Source: Asterochloris sp. CNOR1 (taxonomy: Eukaryota > Chlorophyta > Trebouxiophyceae > Trebouxiales > Trebouxiaceae). Taken from it: 64,000 nucleotides of DNA. Below, one piece after another: positions 44,250 through 55,503 of the stretch (positions are counted from its first letter, which is position 1; every line of letters begins with the position of its first letter). The stretch is taken from assembly GCA_963969365.1 (NCBI GenBank), contig OZ017756.1:2480001-2544000 (forward strand), read 5' to 3'. Below the pieces are notes generated by a model that was not told where the DNA came from, did no database searches, and saw only the letters and a program-made list of their open reading frames with translations. The position numbers were made by a program, and so were the translations under genes.

Positions 44250-46184
44250 GTCCTTCCAGTCCCGTCCCCAAGCAGCCAGCCTGTGGGCTGTGTCCGGGTC
44301 AAAGATGCAATACAGGTCTGTGGTGTCAGACTCATGCCTGCAAGGCACAACACTGGTCAGCTGGGGATAACCTTGTTCAAAGTGCACAGCATGGCCTGAG
44401 ATGCCTAGCTCGCCGCCATCTTGATCTCCGCTTTGTTGATGCCCACGCTCTTCGCCGCCTCCACACCATGCTTCCCCTTTTGTTGAGTACTCATCAAGCC
44501 TGCCACAGGGCACGCCTGCGATGTAACAAGCCACAGATGTCACCAGCAGCCATGTCCAAATGCTGCAGCATCAACGCACTGGCTTACCAGCAAGATCAAA
44601 AGCCTGCCGAAGGTGAACATTGAGGGTCTCCCCGCTCAAGGGCTGATTCCCCTGCATGCTAGGGGCGGCAACAATGAACTTGGCCAGATCCTCAAGTTTG
44701 ATGCCCCTGTGGAAGGTGGCGACAGCCAGGTCGGCAAGCGTTGCCTGAGGACAGATGTGATGGTCTCGGTACCTGTGGCAGAGGAGGCATGACAACTGAG
44801 AACACACCGCAGCACACTGCCCAACTGCGTCTGACAGCATGGTTGCGTTTACCTGACGACACCAAGAATATCCAGCTGCCCAGGTTTCACAGTCTTCCCC
44901 TGCATGCTACCAAAGAGGGCTGCCACAGAGGGCACTGGGCCGACGCCATCCTGCAGCCTCAATGCCAGGCAGCTCCAGGGAAGCTCCCGCAGGTCATCAG
45001 AGCGGCCCAGTGTGGCTGGCGTGAACGTCATTGCCATCCTCAGCAGATAGGCCCACTGCCACTGTTTCTGCTGGAAAGCTGCCCGCAGGGACTAGCGAAG
45101 CTGCTCTGCACACGGTGCAGCATCCACCTGCAGATTTGAGCAACAAGCTGGGTTCAAACACGCCATCATTCTGTTTGCACAAGACGCTCTGACCAAGCCT
45201 ATACCCACCTGAGCGGCCACTTGCGCATTGAGGTTCTCAGCCTGCATCTCCTTGCCACGTGCATGGTGTCTCTAACTGCCTGGATCTCCAGGGGTGCAGG
45301 TACATCTGAGGTGATGCGGCCCTGTGAGTACTGCTCTCTGCGGACTTCATTGAGGTGGCATAGATAATCACTGCACACACCAGGCCAAATGAAGGGATGG
45401 CAAGACTTGAGTGCAGCGCAGGGACAGCAGGGGAGGGACCTACACTGCGGAACGAGTAGCGTGCACCATTCTGCTGCACTGCCTCATCCACAAGCCACTC
45501 CGAGAACTTAAGAATCTTGGTCTGAGACATGAGGTCGCCATCAGGGGACGCCATTTGCTCACAGTATTCCTGCAGGATCCGGTGGGTGTAAGTGACGTGT
45601 GCCTTGAAAGCATCAAGGGCGCCATGAAGAACGGGTTCAAAGGCCATGCGGCGCCTACCTTCCAGAGCTTGGCAGCAGACCTATCAGCCTGGACTGTGTT
45701 CTGTGGCTTAGCCGCAGCATGACGGACATTGATTCTCTGGGTGGACAGCAGGATTCCTCTGTCGGAGTGTTAGGCATGAAAGCTGCCAAGCCAACTGCTG
45801 CCTCTGGGACCGTGCTCCATTCTGCTGGCCCAAAGTCTCTAAACTGTGCGCACCAGCGGCAGAGGCCGGCACTGGCTGGAGATCATCCACTATGCCAGAC
45901 AGGTGTCTGCAGGCTTGATCAATGGCCGCTCTGAAGGGAGGGGGGCTGTTTGGGGAGCAGCTGGCGCGCAGTTGTGCAATGTAGTCCTCAGCCAGCCCCA
46001 GGCTGATGACATGGTTGATGTAGCTGCTGTACTCAACAGATGGTACCTGGTAGTGCTGCATGGAGGTCGATTCTGGTTTGGCGCGCCTTAAGGGCTGAGA
46101 CTTAGGTCTGAAGGTTGCAGTTTTGTTCCGTACACTACGCGTGAGACCATGCTGTACAGATTGCTTGGGCAGCATGTCTGCCAT
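44250..46184 (-). CDS. Ndc10/GCR1-fold protein, Crypton-type tyrosine recombinase relative
   Basis: Best read as a DNA-binding protein of the Ndc10_II / Crypton tyrosine-recombinase group. Pieces in order on the minus strand: from MADMLPKQSVQHG (46184) through YINHVISLGLAEDYIAQLRA; RSAAKLWK (~45690); AHVTYTHRILQEYCEQMASP and TKILKFSEWLVDEAVQQNGA (~45600-45455), like a core-binding SAM-like domain; YLCHLNEVRREQYSQGRIT (~45365); ALFGSMQGKTVKPGQLDILG (~44930-44870) followed by YRDHHICPQATLADLAVATF (~44770); LSGETLNVHLRQAFDLAG (~44640-44590); HGVEAAKSVGINKAEIKMAA (~44470-44410); and DLYCIFDPDTAHRLAAWGRD (~44315-44255). The GKT...LDxLGxxRxRDxxxCPxxxLA block and the later AFxxAG...HG(x)EAA..GI...I.MAA order match the family as I know it. 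Catalytic residues and most splice joints are not certain, and a frameshift near 45260 is possible; it may be a domesticated or decaying element. Confidence 0.5.
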
Positions 46185-47376
46185 ACGGTGGGCACAAATC
46201 CATCATCAAGGGTTCGCATTGCTCTTTAGAGGCTGACAAATTGGCTTGTTCAGCTTCAGCATGCCACGCACAGGGCTGGTCTAGCAGCACACTCCACTTG
46301 TTGATTGGCTGCCAGAAAGCCTATCTGTGCTTGGCAGGAGAACATGGTAGTGAGATATTGCAGGTGCGACTACTCATGAAGCTTGAAGTAATGGCGTGCA
46401 ACACAATAGCTGCATAGTTGATGCCCTGCTGCATGGTTAATGCCTTGCCAGTTGTCAGTGTTGGGAAGTGTGCAAAGCTTTAAGGTGGCAGGAGTGTTGT
46501 CAGAGCTACCTTGTCCAGCGAGCCAGCATTGTGCAAGATCTACAAGTAGCTGACTGTGGAGGGCTGGGGCCCACTGCCTGGGCTCTTGCAAGAGACGATT
46601 GTGTGCCTGAGCTGGGCACATTTACTTTCTGGTCCTCTGAACGCTATCAAATCCGGCTCACCAGCCACAGCCAGCACACCTCACAGCAGGGTGGAACCCA
46701 GTATGTTGGGCTGCTGGCGTCAGACTGACCCAGCATGAATACGCACAGGCACTATACAGAATCAAGTCAGAGATTGTTTGCACCGCAGCACATCTGCTTG
46801 AACTGCCTGATGGTTGGCAATTGACTTGTCATCACCAGCAGGGATGTCATGCCACATCAGAGAGCGCGTGCACCAGGGAGCCCATAGCTCATGCTGTCAG
46901 AGACAAGACAGCTTGAGCAACAATGCAATCGGCACATAGGTCGAGCCGCTTTGCTTCAAACAAGATGACAATATTGCAGCTGCTTATGTGGTCCAACATA
47001 GACACATGTCTGCCTGTAGGATTCATCCTGAGATGTGTCTTTCTGGCCAAATGATGAAGACAGGCTGTGCTACATCAAATGTAGATTGTTCTGACATGTT
47101 CCTCAAGAAGAGGCGAGCACCCTTACAAAGGGCAGTCCCAGAGAAAACAGGCGACCTAGTAGTAGTAGCACTTTTATGCCTTGTAGGGAGTGACATTCAT
47201 GGGCATCCCCTGCAAAGCAAGAAGAACAGGGCCAAATCAAAGTTCAGGGCGAAGCAGGATGGCGCAGGCGACACTGTGCACAGCAGAGCACACACGCGCC
47301 CCATTGCAAAAGATAGGGCACAGCACAAGCAGTTGACACATTGCAAATGCTTCCAAGCATGGTGGCTTGCACAGCC
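46185..47376. other. Intergenic region without recognised gene
   Basis: About 1.2 kb between the recombinase-like gene and the 3' end of the P450. An 86-residue frame (46468-46728) and a 144-residue frame (46988-47422) are open on the plus strand, but neither shows family features, splice structure or compositional bias that would support a gene. Confidence 0.5.
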
Positions 47377-47458
47377 TCAATGCCTTACGGTCCAGTATTG
47401 CCGCAACATAATTAACAGGTAGTTACTGCAGCAGAAGGCAACGCTACCACCAAGGACC

Positions 47459-50400
47459 CTCACCTTAAGGGGCTTCCACAAAGGAAAGCTGCTCACTGGC
47501 TCATCCAAGTCCACCGTCCAGTCAATCTTCCTGCCCATCACAGCCAGCAGCACCCTCATCTGCAGCAGCCAAGGCAAAGGTGGTTGGCCAGACCGGAGGA
47601 AGTTGATGACGCCAGTCATACTGCAAACAGAATTGAAGCTCAGCGGAGTGCCAGCCATGCTGCCACCACCTTCATCTGCAGCAGCCACGGCAGAGGGTAG
47701 TGAACAAGAGTGGGGAGGTGTCTGCGGCAACTGTACTGCTCCAATGACAGGCCTGAGATACAGCCCAGCCCCATCCTTGCAGGCAAGGACTCATCTGCAC
47801 TCGTCATCAGGGCATGGTTGCTGCAGCTTGTGCAAGCAGGTCCATTTACAAGCAGGCCTGTTGGCACTGCCATATGGCACTGCCATGCCTGGTCTCATCC
47901 ACTCATGCTGACAGATGTGGTCATTTGTCCTGTACAGAGGCTTCAGCCTCAGGGCACCTCGCTCATGCAGGCAGCAGGCTGGTTCCTGTTGAGGCCGCTG
48001 GCAGCAGGGAGCATGTGCTGATCCATAGAGCTGGGACTGAGCCATCTCATGTTCAAGGTGCAGCTGCTGGGACCAAGAACCTGAATTGGCGAGCTCCTGA
48101 TGTCACCTGGCAAAGGATGCTGGCAGTCAGTGGCAGGTACAGCAGAATCCCGATTCACTCAAACCATGGGGCAATGCATCCAGCAGGAAGACTAATAAGT
48201 CGCCTGTCTCACCTCTTGGACTGCAAAGACGCTTCCCAGGCAGCGGCGAGGCCCCGTGCTGAATGGTATCCAGTCACCATCCTTCCTGCCCTCCTCGCTT
48301 AGCCACCTGCAGACTAAGGGTGTGCAGGCTGTGGGCACAGCGCTGCTTTAAGCATGAGAAGGCATGCAGGTGAGATTGGAGCCATGTCACAGCCAGTTCC
48401 ACGCATCGGCTGCACGCGGCCCCTCCCAGGCAATGCCAGCCAAATGCAGCTGCCAGCAGGCTCCTTCTGCTACAATTGGCAGCGGCACAAAGCATCCTGT
48501 ACACCGATTCAACTTCTTGAACACTGCTAAGACGACCTGCTCAGTGCTGTCCCTCACAAAGCTGAGCAGTGGCTCACATACCTGTGGGGCCTTGCAGCTG
48601 CAAAAGCATTTGTGGCACAAAGATCACACAGCAGCCAGGCATTGCCTGAGCCCCACAGGGCCCACCCATATCGCTGACCTGTCAGGGTAGAAGTTGTCAG
48701 GGTGCAGAGGACCCTCCTCCTGTGACCAGCGAGGGTCCTCTTTCACAGACTTCCACAAGCTGAGCAGGACCAGGCAGCCCTGCAGACAAAGCAGCACTGA
48801 TGGATGGGGAGCGCCCATGTCGTAGAGGCACAGCCCACTTTGGTGACATGTCACTGCATGACCTCAACGCCCCTCAGCGCATGAGCAACAGCCTCCACGA
48901 CAAAGCTCCCCTGCAAGAGTAAGGCGAATGGCTGCAGCCAGTGCTGACGTCAAGGTTTGATGCCCTTGACCTCAGTGGGTGCCTGACAGTGCAAAACATG
49001 AAAGCAAGCAGCTCCAGCCAGTGGTCACCGTGAAGGATGCGCGCCCTCCCTTGACATTCCCTGCTGCTGGGCCGTCAACATTGCTAAGTTTCGATATAGC
49101 CACCAAGCAGCCCAACTTGGAGATGTGGTGGCTTATGACTAGAAATGCAAGTCCAATCAGGCTAGCGCCTGACACAGTGTTGGAAGCGACAGCAATGTTG
49201 CTGTGGCCATTGTGGCCTAAAAGACGTGCTTGCCTGGACATTCCTGCCCCTGATATTCCTGCTGCATGGCCTTCACCATTCCCAGACTTCCAAACACACC
49301 ATTTCCAAACACAAATGAAAGCCACGCGACAGCCTACCCTGGGGATGTGGTACCCTTTGACCTCAAAGTCCTTCAGCGCTTTGCGGATGAGGATGCCCAC
49401 CACCGGCACCAGCCGCATGGTCTCGCGCACCTGCAGTAGCAGCCGAAGCCTCTGCCAAGACAATGACCACACTCGGTGCCTCTCTGTCAGCACCAGAATC
49501 AGCCTGATGGTCTGCGCACCTGCAGTTATCACCAATAGCACAGCGCAACCGAGAGTCAGCTCACTGCACTGCTGCCTCTGTGTCGGATGTGACCTTCAAG
49601 TCACAGCCAAGCATAACAGGCAGTGCAAGCAGGCGCACAGGCCACGCACAATGTCAAAAGCATGCAGGCGACTACATCAAGTCTCAGCCAAGCGCACCAC
49701 TGCCTCTGTGTAGACCATGTCCTTCAGGGCAGCTGCAGTGATCTGCTTGCCATGGGTGGCCATGACCTGCAGCAGGACTGAGGCATAACATCACTTGATG
49801 CATGTGTCCGAGTCCTGCCGCCCTTTGGCGGGTGCCAATGGCTGGCAGCGATGTCAGGGGGAAAGGCACGGCATACAGCGCTGAAAGTACCCCCTTTTGA
49901 TGTTGCTGCAGAGGTGATAACCTGCCAAGCGGGGCGCAACAATGTGTGACCAGCATATCGGCCTGCTGTACCACTCCGCCCCCATCCAATGGCAGCATGA
50001 AGTGTCGACCACTTCATCCTTGCTCCAGCACAAGGGCCAGCCTTGCTCCGCCCTGAGCCCAGGTTGATCAGCCCCACTTCTTGTGCTTCCACAAAAGCGA
50101 GGTACAAACCTCAACACTTGTATCTGCTGCGCTTCAGCAGGCCCCAGATGTCAGCATAGGGGAACTCTTCTGGGAGGGTGCAGCTCGCGGGACTGCTGCC
50201 CTTCCTTCCCCCAGCACCATTGCTGGCTACATGCCCAACCTGGTCTCGCTCGGCCCGCAGCTTCATCACTGCCTGCGGGTACTGCTTGGCAGAGTCTATG
50301 GCTGCCCCTAATCTCAGCGCTGCTTGGTTTCCACTTAAGGAGGTGGACCCGCCGGCATTATGAACTCAAGCCCCTAGATAAGCAGCCAGCCTGACCTTGC

Positions 50401-53400
50401 CCTGCTCTGCACGCAGCTTGGTCAATGCCTCTGGGTACTGTTTCAGAAAGCGGGTGGCCACCATGAGGGTACTGGCGCTGGTGTCATGCCCGGCGAAGAG
50501 GAAGGTTAGCAGCGCACTCTGCAGGCCCAGCATGGGGGCAGCTAGTGGAACGAGTGTTGTTGAGCTCTTAGTCGCACCACGAGGGGGTCAGCAGGGCTCT
50601 GTGCAGACACAGAGTAGCAGGCAGCAAGAGCTCAGCAAGGTCAACAGTGCCCTGCAGGCACATGGATCAGTGAACATGCCAGCAATGTGCAAGTTAGCAG
50701 ACTGGGAAGTCGGCGGTCAACCCCCGCCCCGCTTCCCCACATGCCTGTTGAGTGCACAAGCTGGACAGGTTGGCAGCGCATCATGCAGGCACAGAGTAGG
50801 CAACAGCCACTTCTTGCAAGCACAATTGTTGCAGTCAGCTGTAGCGTCAACAGTTGAGTTGAGTTCTGCATGCACCTGGCGCCTGCACACAATGCGGTCT
50901 GGAGCCATTTCTTGCCAGGTCCTTGTTCAGAGCTGGGCATGTGACTGGCCTACAGCCCCTTGGGGAAAGCACATGCTTGATCTTTGGGGCGATGCATCTG
51001 CAGCAGGCCTGCAGCAAGCATGGTGCTGCCATGGCTGACCTTTACTCTCTCCTTGCCCCATCCTGGCACCTTGGCATTCAACATGACCTCCATTGTGTTT
51101 GCATCATCCCTGCATGGCGACGGCACATCTAGTGCAGGCACAACAGAAGTTCAGGGTGAATAACATGTTGGTGTACAGCCAACTTTGTGTGCTTGTCTCT
51201 TTGCAATGCAGGCTCTTGAAGGCATTGGTAAGCAAAGATGGTGAGCAGACTAGCAGGCGTCCATTAAGCAATGCTTGTCCCTGCACATCACATGTGGGCC
51301 TGTGCATGCTATGCGTTCTGGGAGATGTTTCGGGGAGGTCAGTATGAGGATGGCCGTCAGCGTTCCAGTCAGCGGCGTTTGGGTCCAGGAAAGTCGCCTC
51401 ATGAGTGCAGGGCGTGGGGCTTACATTGACTTGCACAGAGCAACTGGGCAAGCACGCTGATGAAACAAATGGAAAAGCATGCAGGTCAACAGGAGCCAAT
51501 GCTGGAACGGTGCATGAGCACATGCTGCAGGGGGAGCACTGCACAGCTTGCATGATGCTGAGACTTGCATGACACCAACTGGTATAGAAGGTGGATTGCA
51601 TGCAACAGGTCACTGCAAAGCTGCACAAACCCGGTGGCATCAGTCAGGCCCTCCATTGCCTCATCCAGAAGCTTGAGCAGGCGGCGCCGGGCGTTCATGC
51701 CCCTTCCGAAGGCTGCATAGCACTTTTGAGGTGGTTCATGGTCTGCCGTGCACCACCAATTTGACTTAAGTGATAACATATGCATTCCCCAAGGCAATGC
51801 TGAGCAACTTGGTCAGCAGGCAGCGTCATGGGTGCCTGCAGAAGGCTACAGGGCAACAACAAGGAAGTGCTCAGTGGCTGACATCACGGTTGATGGCATG
51901 GCAAAAAGAACGGGTTGATGGCACCCTACCTCTCCCCGGAGCAGCACGACACACCTTTGCTACAGGCATGCTGCAGGAAAGTAAGCAGGCTGCACCCCTT
52001 CCAGTGCAGCAGCAGAAACTGTGCAGGCCTGGCACAGGCAAAGAACGAGACTAGTATAGCAAATGCATGCAAGCACAGGATGCATGCTGGGCTTAGACAG
52101 GAACTGCAGATATCAGAAAAGGGACAGACTCACCTGTCCAGGACACGTCCAGGGCAATGGGAGACGTGAACCCCTCCAGCCAGTCGCCGAACAGGCCCCT
52201 CAGCTCCTCCAGGCGCTCAGGGTGTAGCCAGGAACGATCCAGGCCCATCACCAGCTCAATTGCGATCTGCAGGCAGTGTAGTCGCAACCAAAGCTCTGGC
52301 TCAGGCTTCACTGCAGGCAGTGCAGTGGCTCTATCTGCTACCATGGCAAGCCTGGGTCAGCCAGGACCCCAGGCGTATTGGGCGGCTTTGTCACAAACTG
52401 CCGGCAGTGGGATGCGGTTGTGCAGCGATGGGGAGGGGGGGGGGGGGGGGGTTCCGCTTTGTGGGAAGGGCCAACAAGCAAGTCCAGCCAAGTGCAGCCC
52501 CAGGGCATTACAGAGGCCGGCAGCGGGCACATCCACCTGGCAAACAGACCGCATGCAGCAGGTGTGGTACAGACCTGAAGAATGCACTACACGCTGTAGC
52601 AAAGCCTGCAACTCTCCTCAATGCCCGCATCCACATGGTGAGCTCTTAGACTGTGCGTTGGGTGGTGCAGGCCAATGCCAAATTCCAACCCCAAGCACCT
52701 CCCGGATGCAGCATGCAGCGCTACAACCCGTACCTCGAATGTGTACCGCTTCATGGCGATGACGCCCGAGATCTGCCCCTCCCGCAGCCACTCATCAGTC
52801 TGTGCTTCAGCCATCTCGCCCATCCTCTCAGCGGTCCTGCCCACATTCTGGGGACCCAGGAACCGGGGCCCCAGCAGCTTGCGCACGGCTGCATGGGTCT
52901 TGGGGTCTTTCATGTTGTTGATGGCTCCATCGCCCGTCAGCTGGGCAACTGTTGGCTGGTAGTGCACTGCAGCGGAGACAAGAGGAGGGTAGGGAGGACT
53001 GCTGGGGCCTGCTTGGGTTGTGAGAGGCTCACGAAGCATTAAAAGTTGTCCGATTTGATGGCCGTGCCGCATATTGGGTGCCCTTGGCTGCAGCAGTAAA
53101 AAACAACTGTTGTGGACCATTCGTCAGTCCTGTCCCTGTTCTGAAAGCCTTTAAAACACCGCCCAAACAGCTTTGCCCCATGCAGAACTGGCTGAAAGGC
53201 TTCTTAGTCCTATCATGTCTTGCTTCAGGGTGGCCGCAACAGTCCATGACAACCGTCGACCCCTGCAATTTTTCAAGAGGCATGGGCCATGTAGGGTCAC
53301 GCCAGTGTAACAGGGGTCGTAATCTGTGTATGACCAGGCCTGACTCTACTGTGCCTCTACTCCAAGGCCCTGAAAAAGATGCCCCTTACAGAGCAGGGTG

Positions 53401-55037
53401 AGGATTCAGCAGAGCAGCAGCGCATCTTCCCAGACGAAAGCTTGGATGACACTCTGCCTGTGCAGCGTGCTGCTGTCACTGAAACAGCATGCTGAAGCTG
53501 CTCTGTCAACAGATGTGGTGGTAGCTAGCCCCCGCTATGCTCAGGCGACCTCAGATCTTTTATCAGCCTGTGCTGCCTGCTATAACCCTGAGCAGCCACC
53601 TTGCTGACCTCAACCAAATTGTGATATTCCCTGCAGTCACCTGCATACATCAGCATCTTCCAAAAAAAAGCAGCAGTCAGCGCTGACATCTGGAACCGTC
53701 GGCTCGTTGTGGCATCATGCTGACTGCTGCAGCACCACACCACTGAAACTAGCTCAATGTCATCCAGTGCAGGGTCCCTGCTTTCGTCAGGTCTGCCCCT
53801 GAGGGGGCTGTGTCCTTCTTGGGAACTTGAGGGCCCAAAATTGGATTTGTTGGGCGCTCACAAGCACTTCTTGAATCAGCAGTGCCTGCAGCAAGGGCCA
53901 AACAGCAGCCTGTGCTTCAGCGCTGCGCCAGCAGCGCTCCCTGGCATTGCCAATCCCCCACACTGGCCAGCAAGGCAGCTCACCTTCCACCCAGTCATCC
54001 TCAGACATCAGGATCTTCTTGATGGAGTCCCCCTCGCCCACGCACACAACATGGTTGAACCCCAGGTAGGCCCGGAAGAAGGCGCCCAGCTCCTTGTGAC
54101 GGCGCTCGGTGTATCTCTGTGGAGTTTCCTGCAGACAAGGACTTGGGAGCCTTTACAGGCTGCGAGAGACACATGATGTACCCAGTCAGCTGCAAAGTTT
54201 GCACCCTGCAGTGTATGGACTGTGTACCTGTGTATGGACTCTTTGCTCAACTGGTGTGAGGCATGACAGCAGCGTTGTCTACTGTGAGATTGTCATGCAG
54301 GTCCCAGCTGTGCAGGACGCAGCTGGGGCCATCCCAAGGTTTAGAAGCACCCAAGGGCCAGCATACTCCTCAAATGCTGCTATGTGCAGTTGCGGCAGGT
54401 CATGCAGGCCAGCATGCTGCAAGGCGCATACACTGTGGCCATGGGCCCAAACTTGCATCACACAATGCTGGAGGAGGCCACACAAACACTGGTGAGTCTT
54501 AGCCGCTGCAGCGTGCTTGTGGCCGGCCTGAGGCACCCACCCCTACCTGGCCAGCTGACCACTGAACGTTAACGTTGCATGGGCAACGTGGACCACAGCT
54601 GGCCATTGACTGAGATGACCTTTCACCACGGCATCAAGGCTGCATATTGCCTCACCATGCCAATGAAAGCAAAGGGATCACCGATGCCTGGGATCTGCCT
54701 GGGCGCCCATGGCGGCTGCCGCAGCTTCCTGCACCAATAAGTGAGATGACATGACGGACTGCAGGTGTAAACACAGGTGTCTTCCCTGTGAAGTTCACAG
54801 GGATGCTACTACCAATGCGTGATCAGTGATCACATCCAAATCTCATACAGCATCTGCTTTGATGCTGGCCAAGCCAATAATTAAAGAACCTCAGTAGCAT
54901 GAGCGCATGCAGCTTTGCCAGATCCTCAGCACAACGCATGGGCCTCACCTTCCAGGCCTGAATGCAAGGTAGGTCACAATGATGCCCAGGAAGGCCGCTG
55001 CGGTGACTGCAAAGGCTAGCAGGCTTTGATCGGCCAT
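47459..55037 (-). CDS. Cytochrome P450 (CYP85-clan-like)
   Basis: Haem monooxygenase with N-terminal membrane anchor. From ATG 55037 (MADQSLLAFAVTAAAFLGII) the exons give a Pro-rich hinge PPWAPRQIPGIGDPFAFIGM (~54720), ERRHKELGAFFRAYLG (~54090), LTGDGAINNMKDPKTHAAVR and KLLGPRFLGPQNVGR (~52930-52735, C-helix region), IAIELVMGLDRSWL (~52265), NARRRLLKLLDEAMEG (~51700), the I-helix FAGHDTSA (~50510), the K-helix ETMRL (ExxR, ~49420) with RKALKDFEVKGYHIP, DPRWSQ..FYPDR (~48730-48690), and the haem loop FSTGPRRCLG (FxxGxRxCxG, ~48255-48226). The C-terminal exon ends ...FPLWKPLK near 47462, after which either a splice or read-through to a stop at 47377 occurs. The AGHDTSA/short-linker style suggests the CYP26/CYP85 clan or cyanobacterial CYP120; the substrate is unknown. 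Introns are long (over 7 kb in total). Confidence 0.9.
52435..52451 (+). repeat. Poly-G run of 17
   Basis: Seventeen consecutive G (after GGGA) in a P450 intron; C-rich on the transcribed strand. Length may be unstable or mis-sequenced. Confidence 0.8.
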
Positions 55038-55503
55038 CGAGATCTGTCTGAGGCGCCGAGTCTGCTGCTCAGGTGTTCAGGGAATCGTGCTCGAAAGATG
55101 TTGACTTGGCTGTTTGGATCACCTGGCCAGCTGCTGATGCCAGTAAGGCCCGGCAACTCAGACGTGGCTCAAAGTGGGCCGCCGTTTTGGCCACCGTTGC
55201 AGTCAGAATTCCGCCCTGGATTTCGCTCATGCAGAGGAGACGGCTCCCCATCGATGCCCTGCACAGGTGTGATCACCAGCTTGCAGCAAGTGCTGGTCTG
55301 GCCATCAGATCTTGCTGTAAGCTAGTCTGTACACAGTCAACCCCTACACACAGCACATCTTCATCCTGCCACAAGCTGGCGCCTCATCTAGAGACCCCTG
55401 TGTGTACGCCCACTGGGCCCAGCCAGCTCTTCAGTGCCATGTCAGGCAGATGTCCTGATCCAAGAGCGGACAGTGCACTGGGTCTTTAAAACGTCTGCGG
55501 CAG

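Noticed and set aside
43890-44543. 217-residue minus-strand frame as a gene of its own
   Set aside because: It contains pieces of the recombinase-like gene plus intron, and its end is antisense to the 64-residue gene; only the upstream part has family similarity.
46988-47422. 144-residue plus-strand frame
   Set aside because: No recognisable domain, overlaps the end of the P450 on the other strand, no splice signals; left as unassigned.
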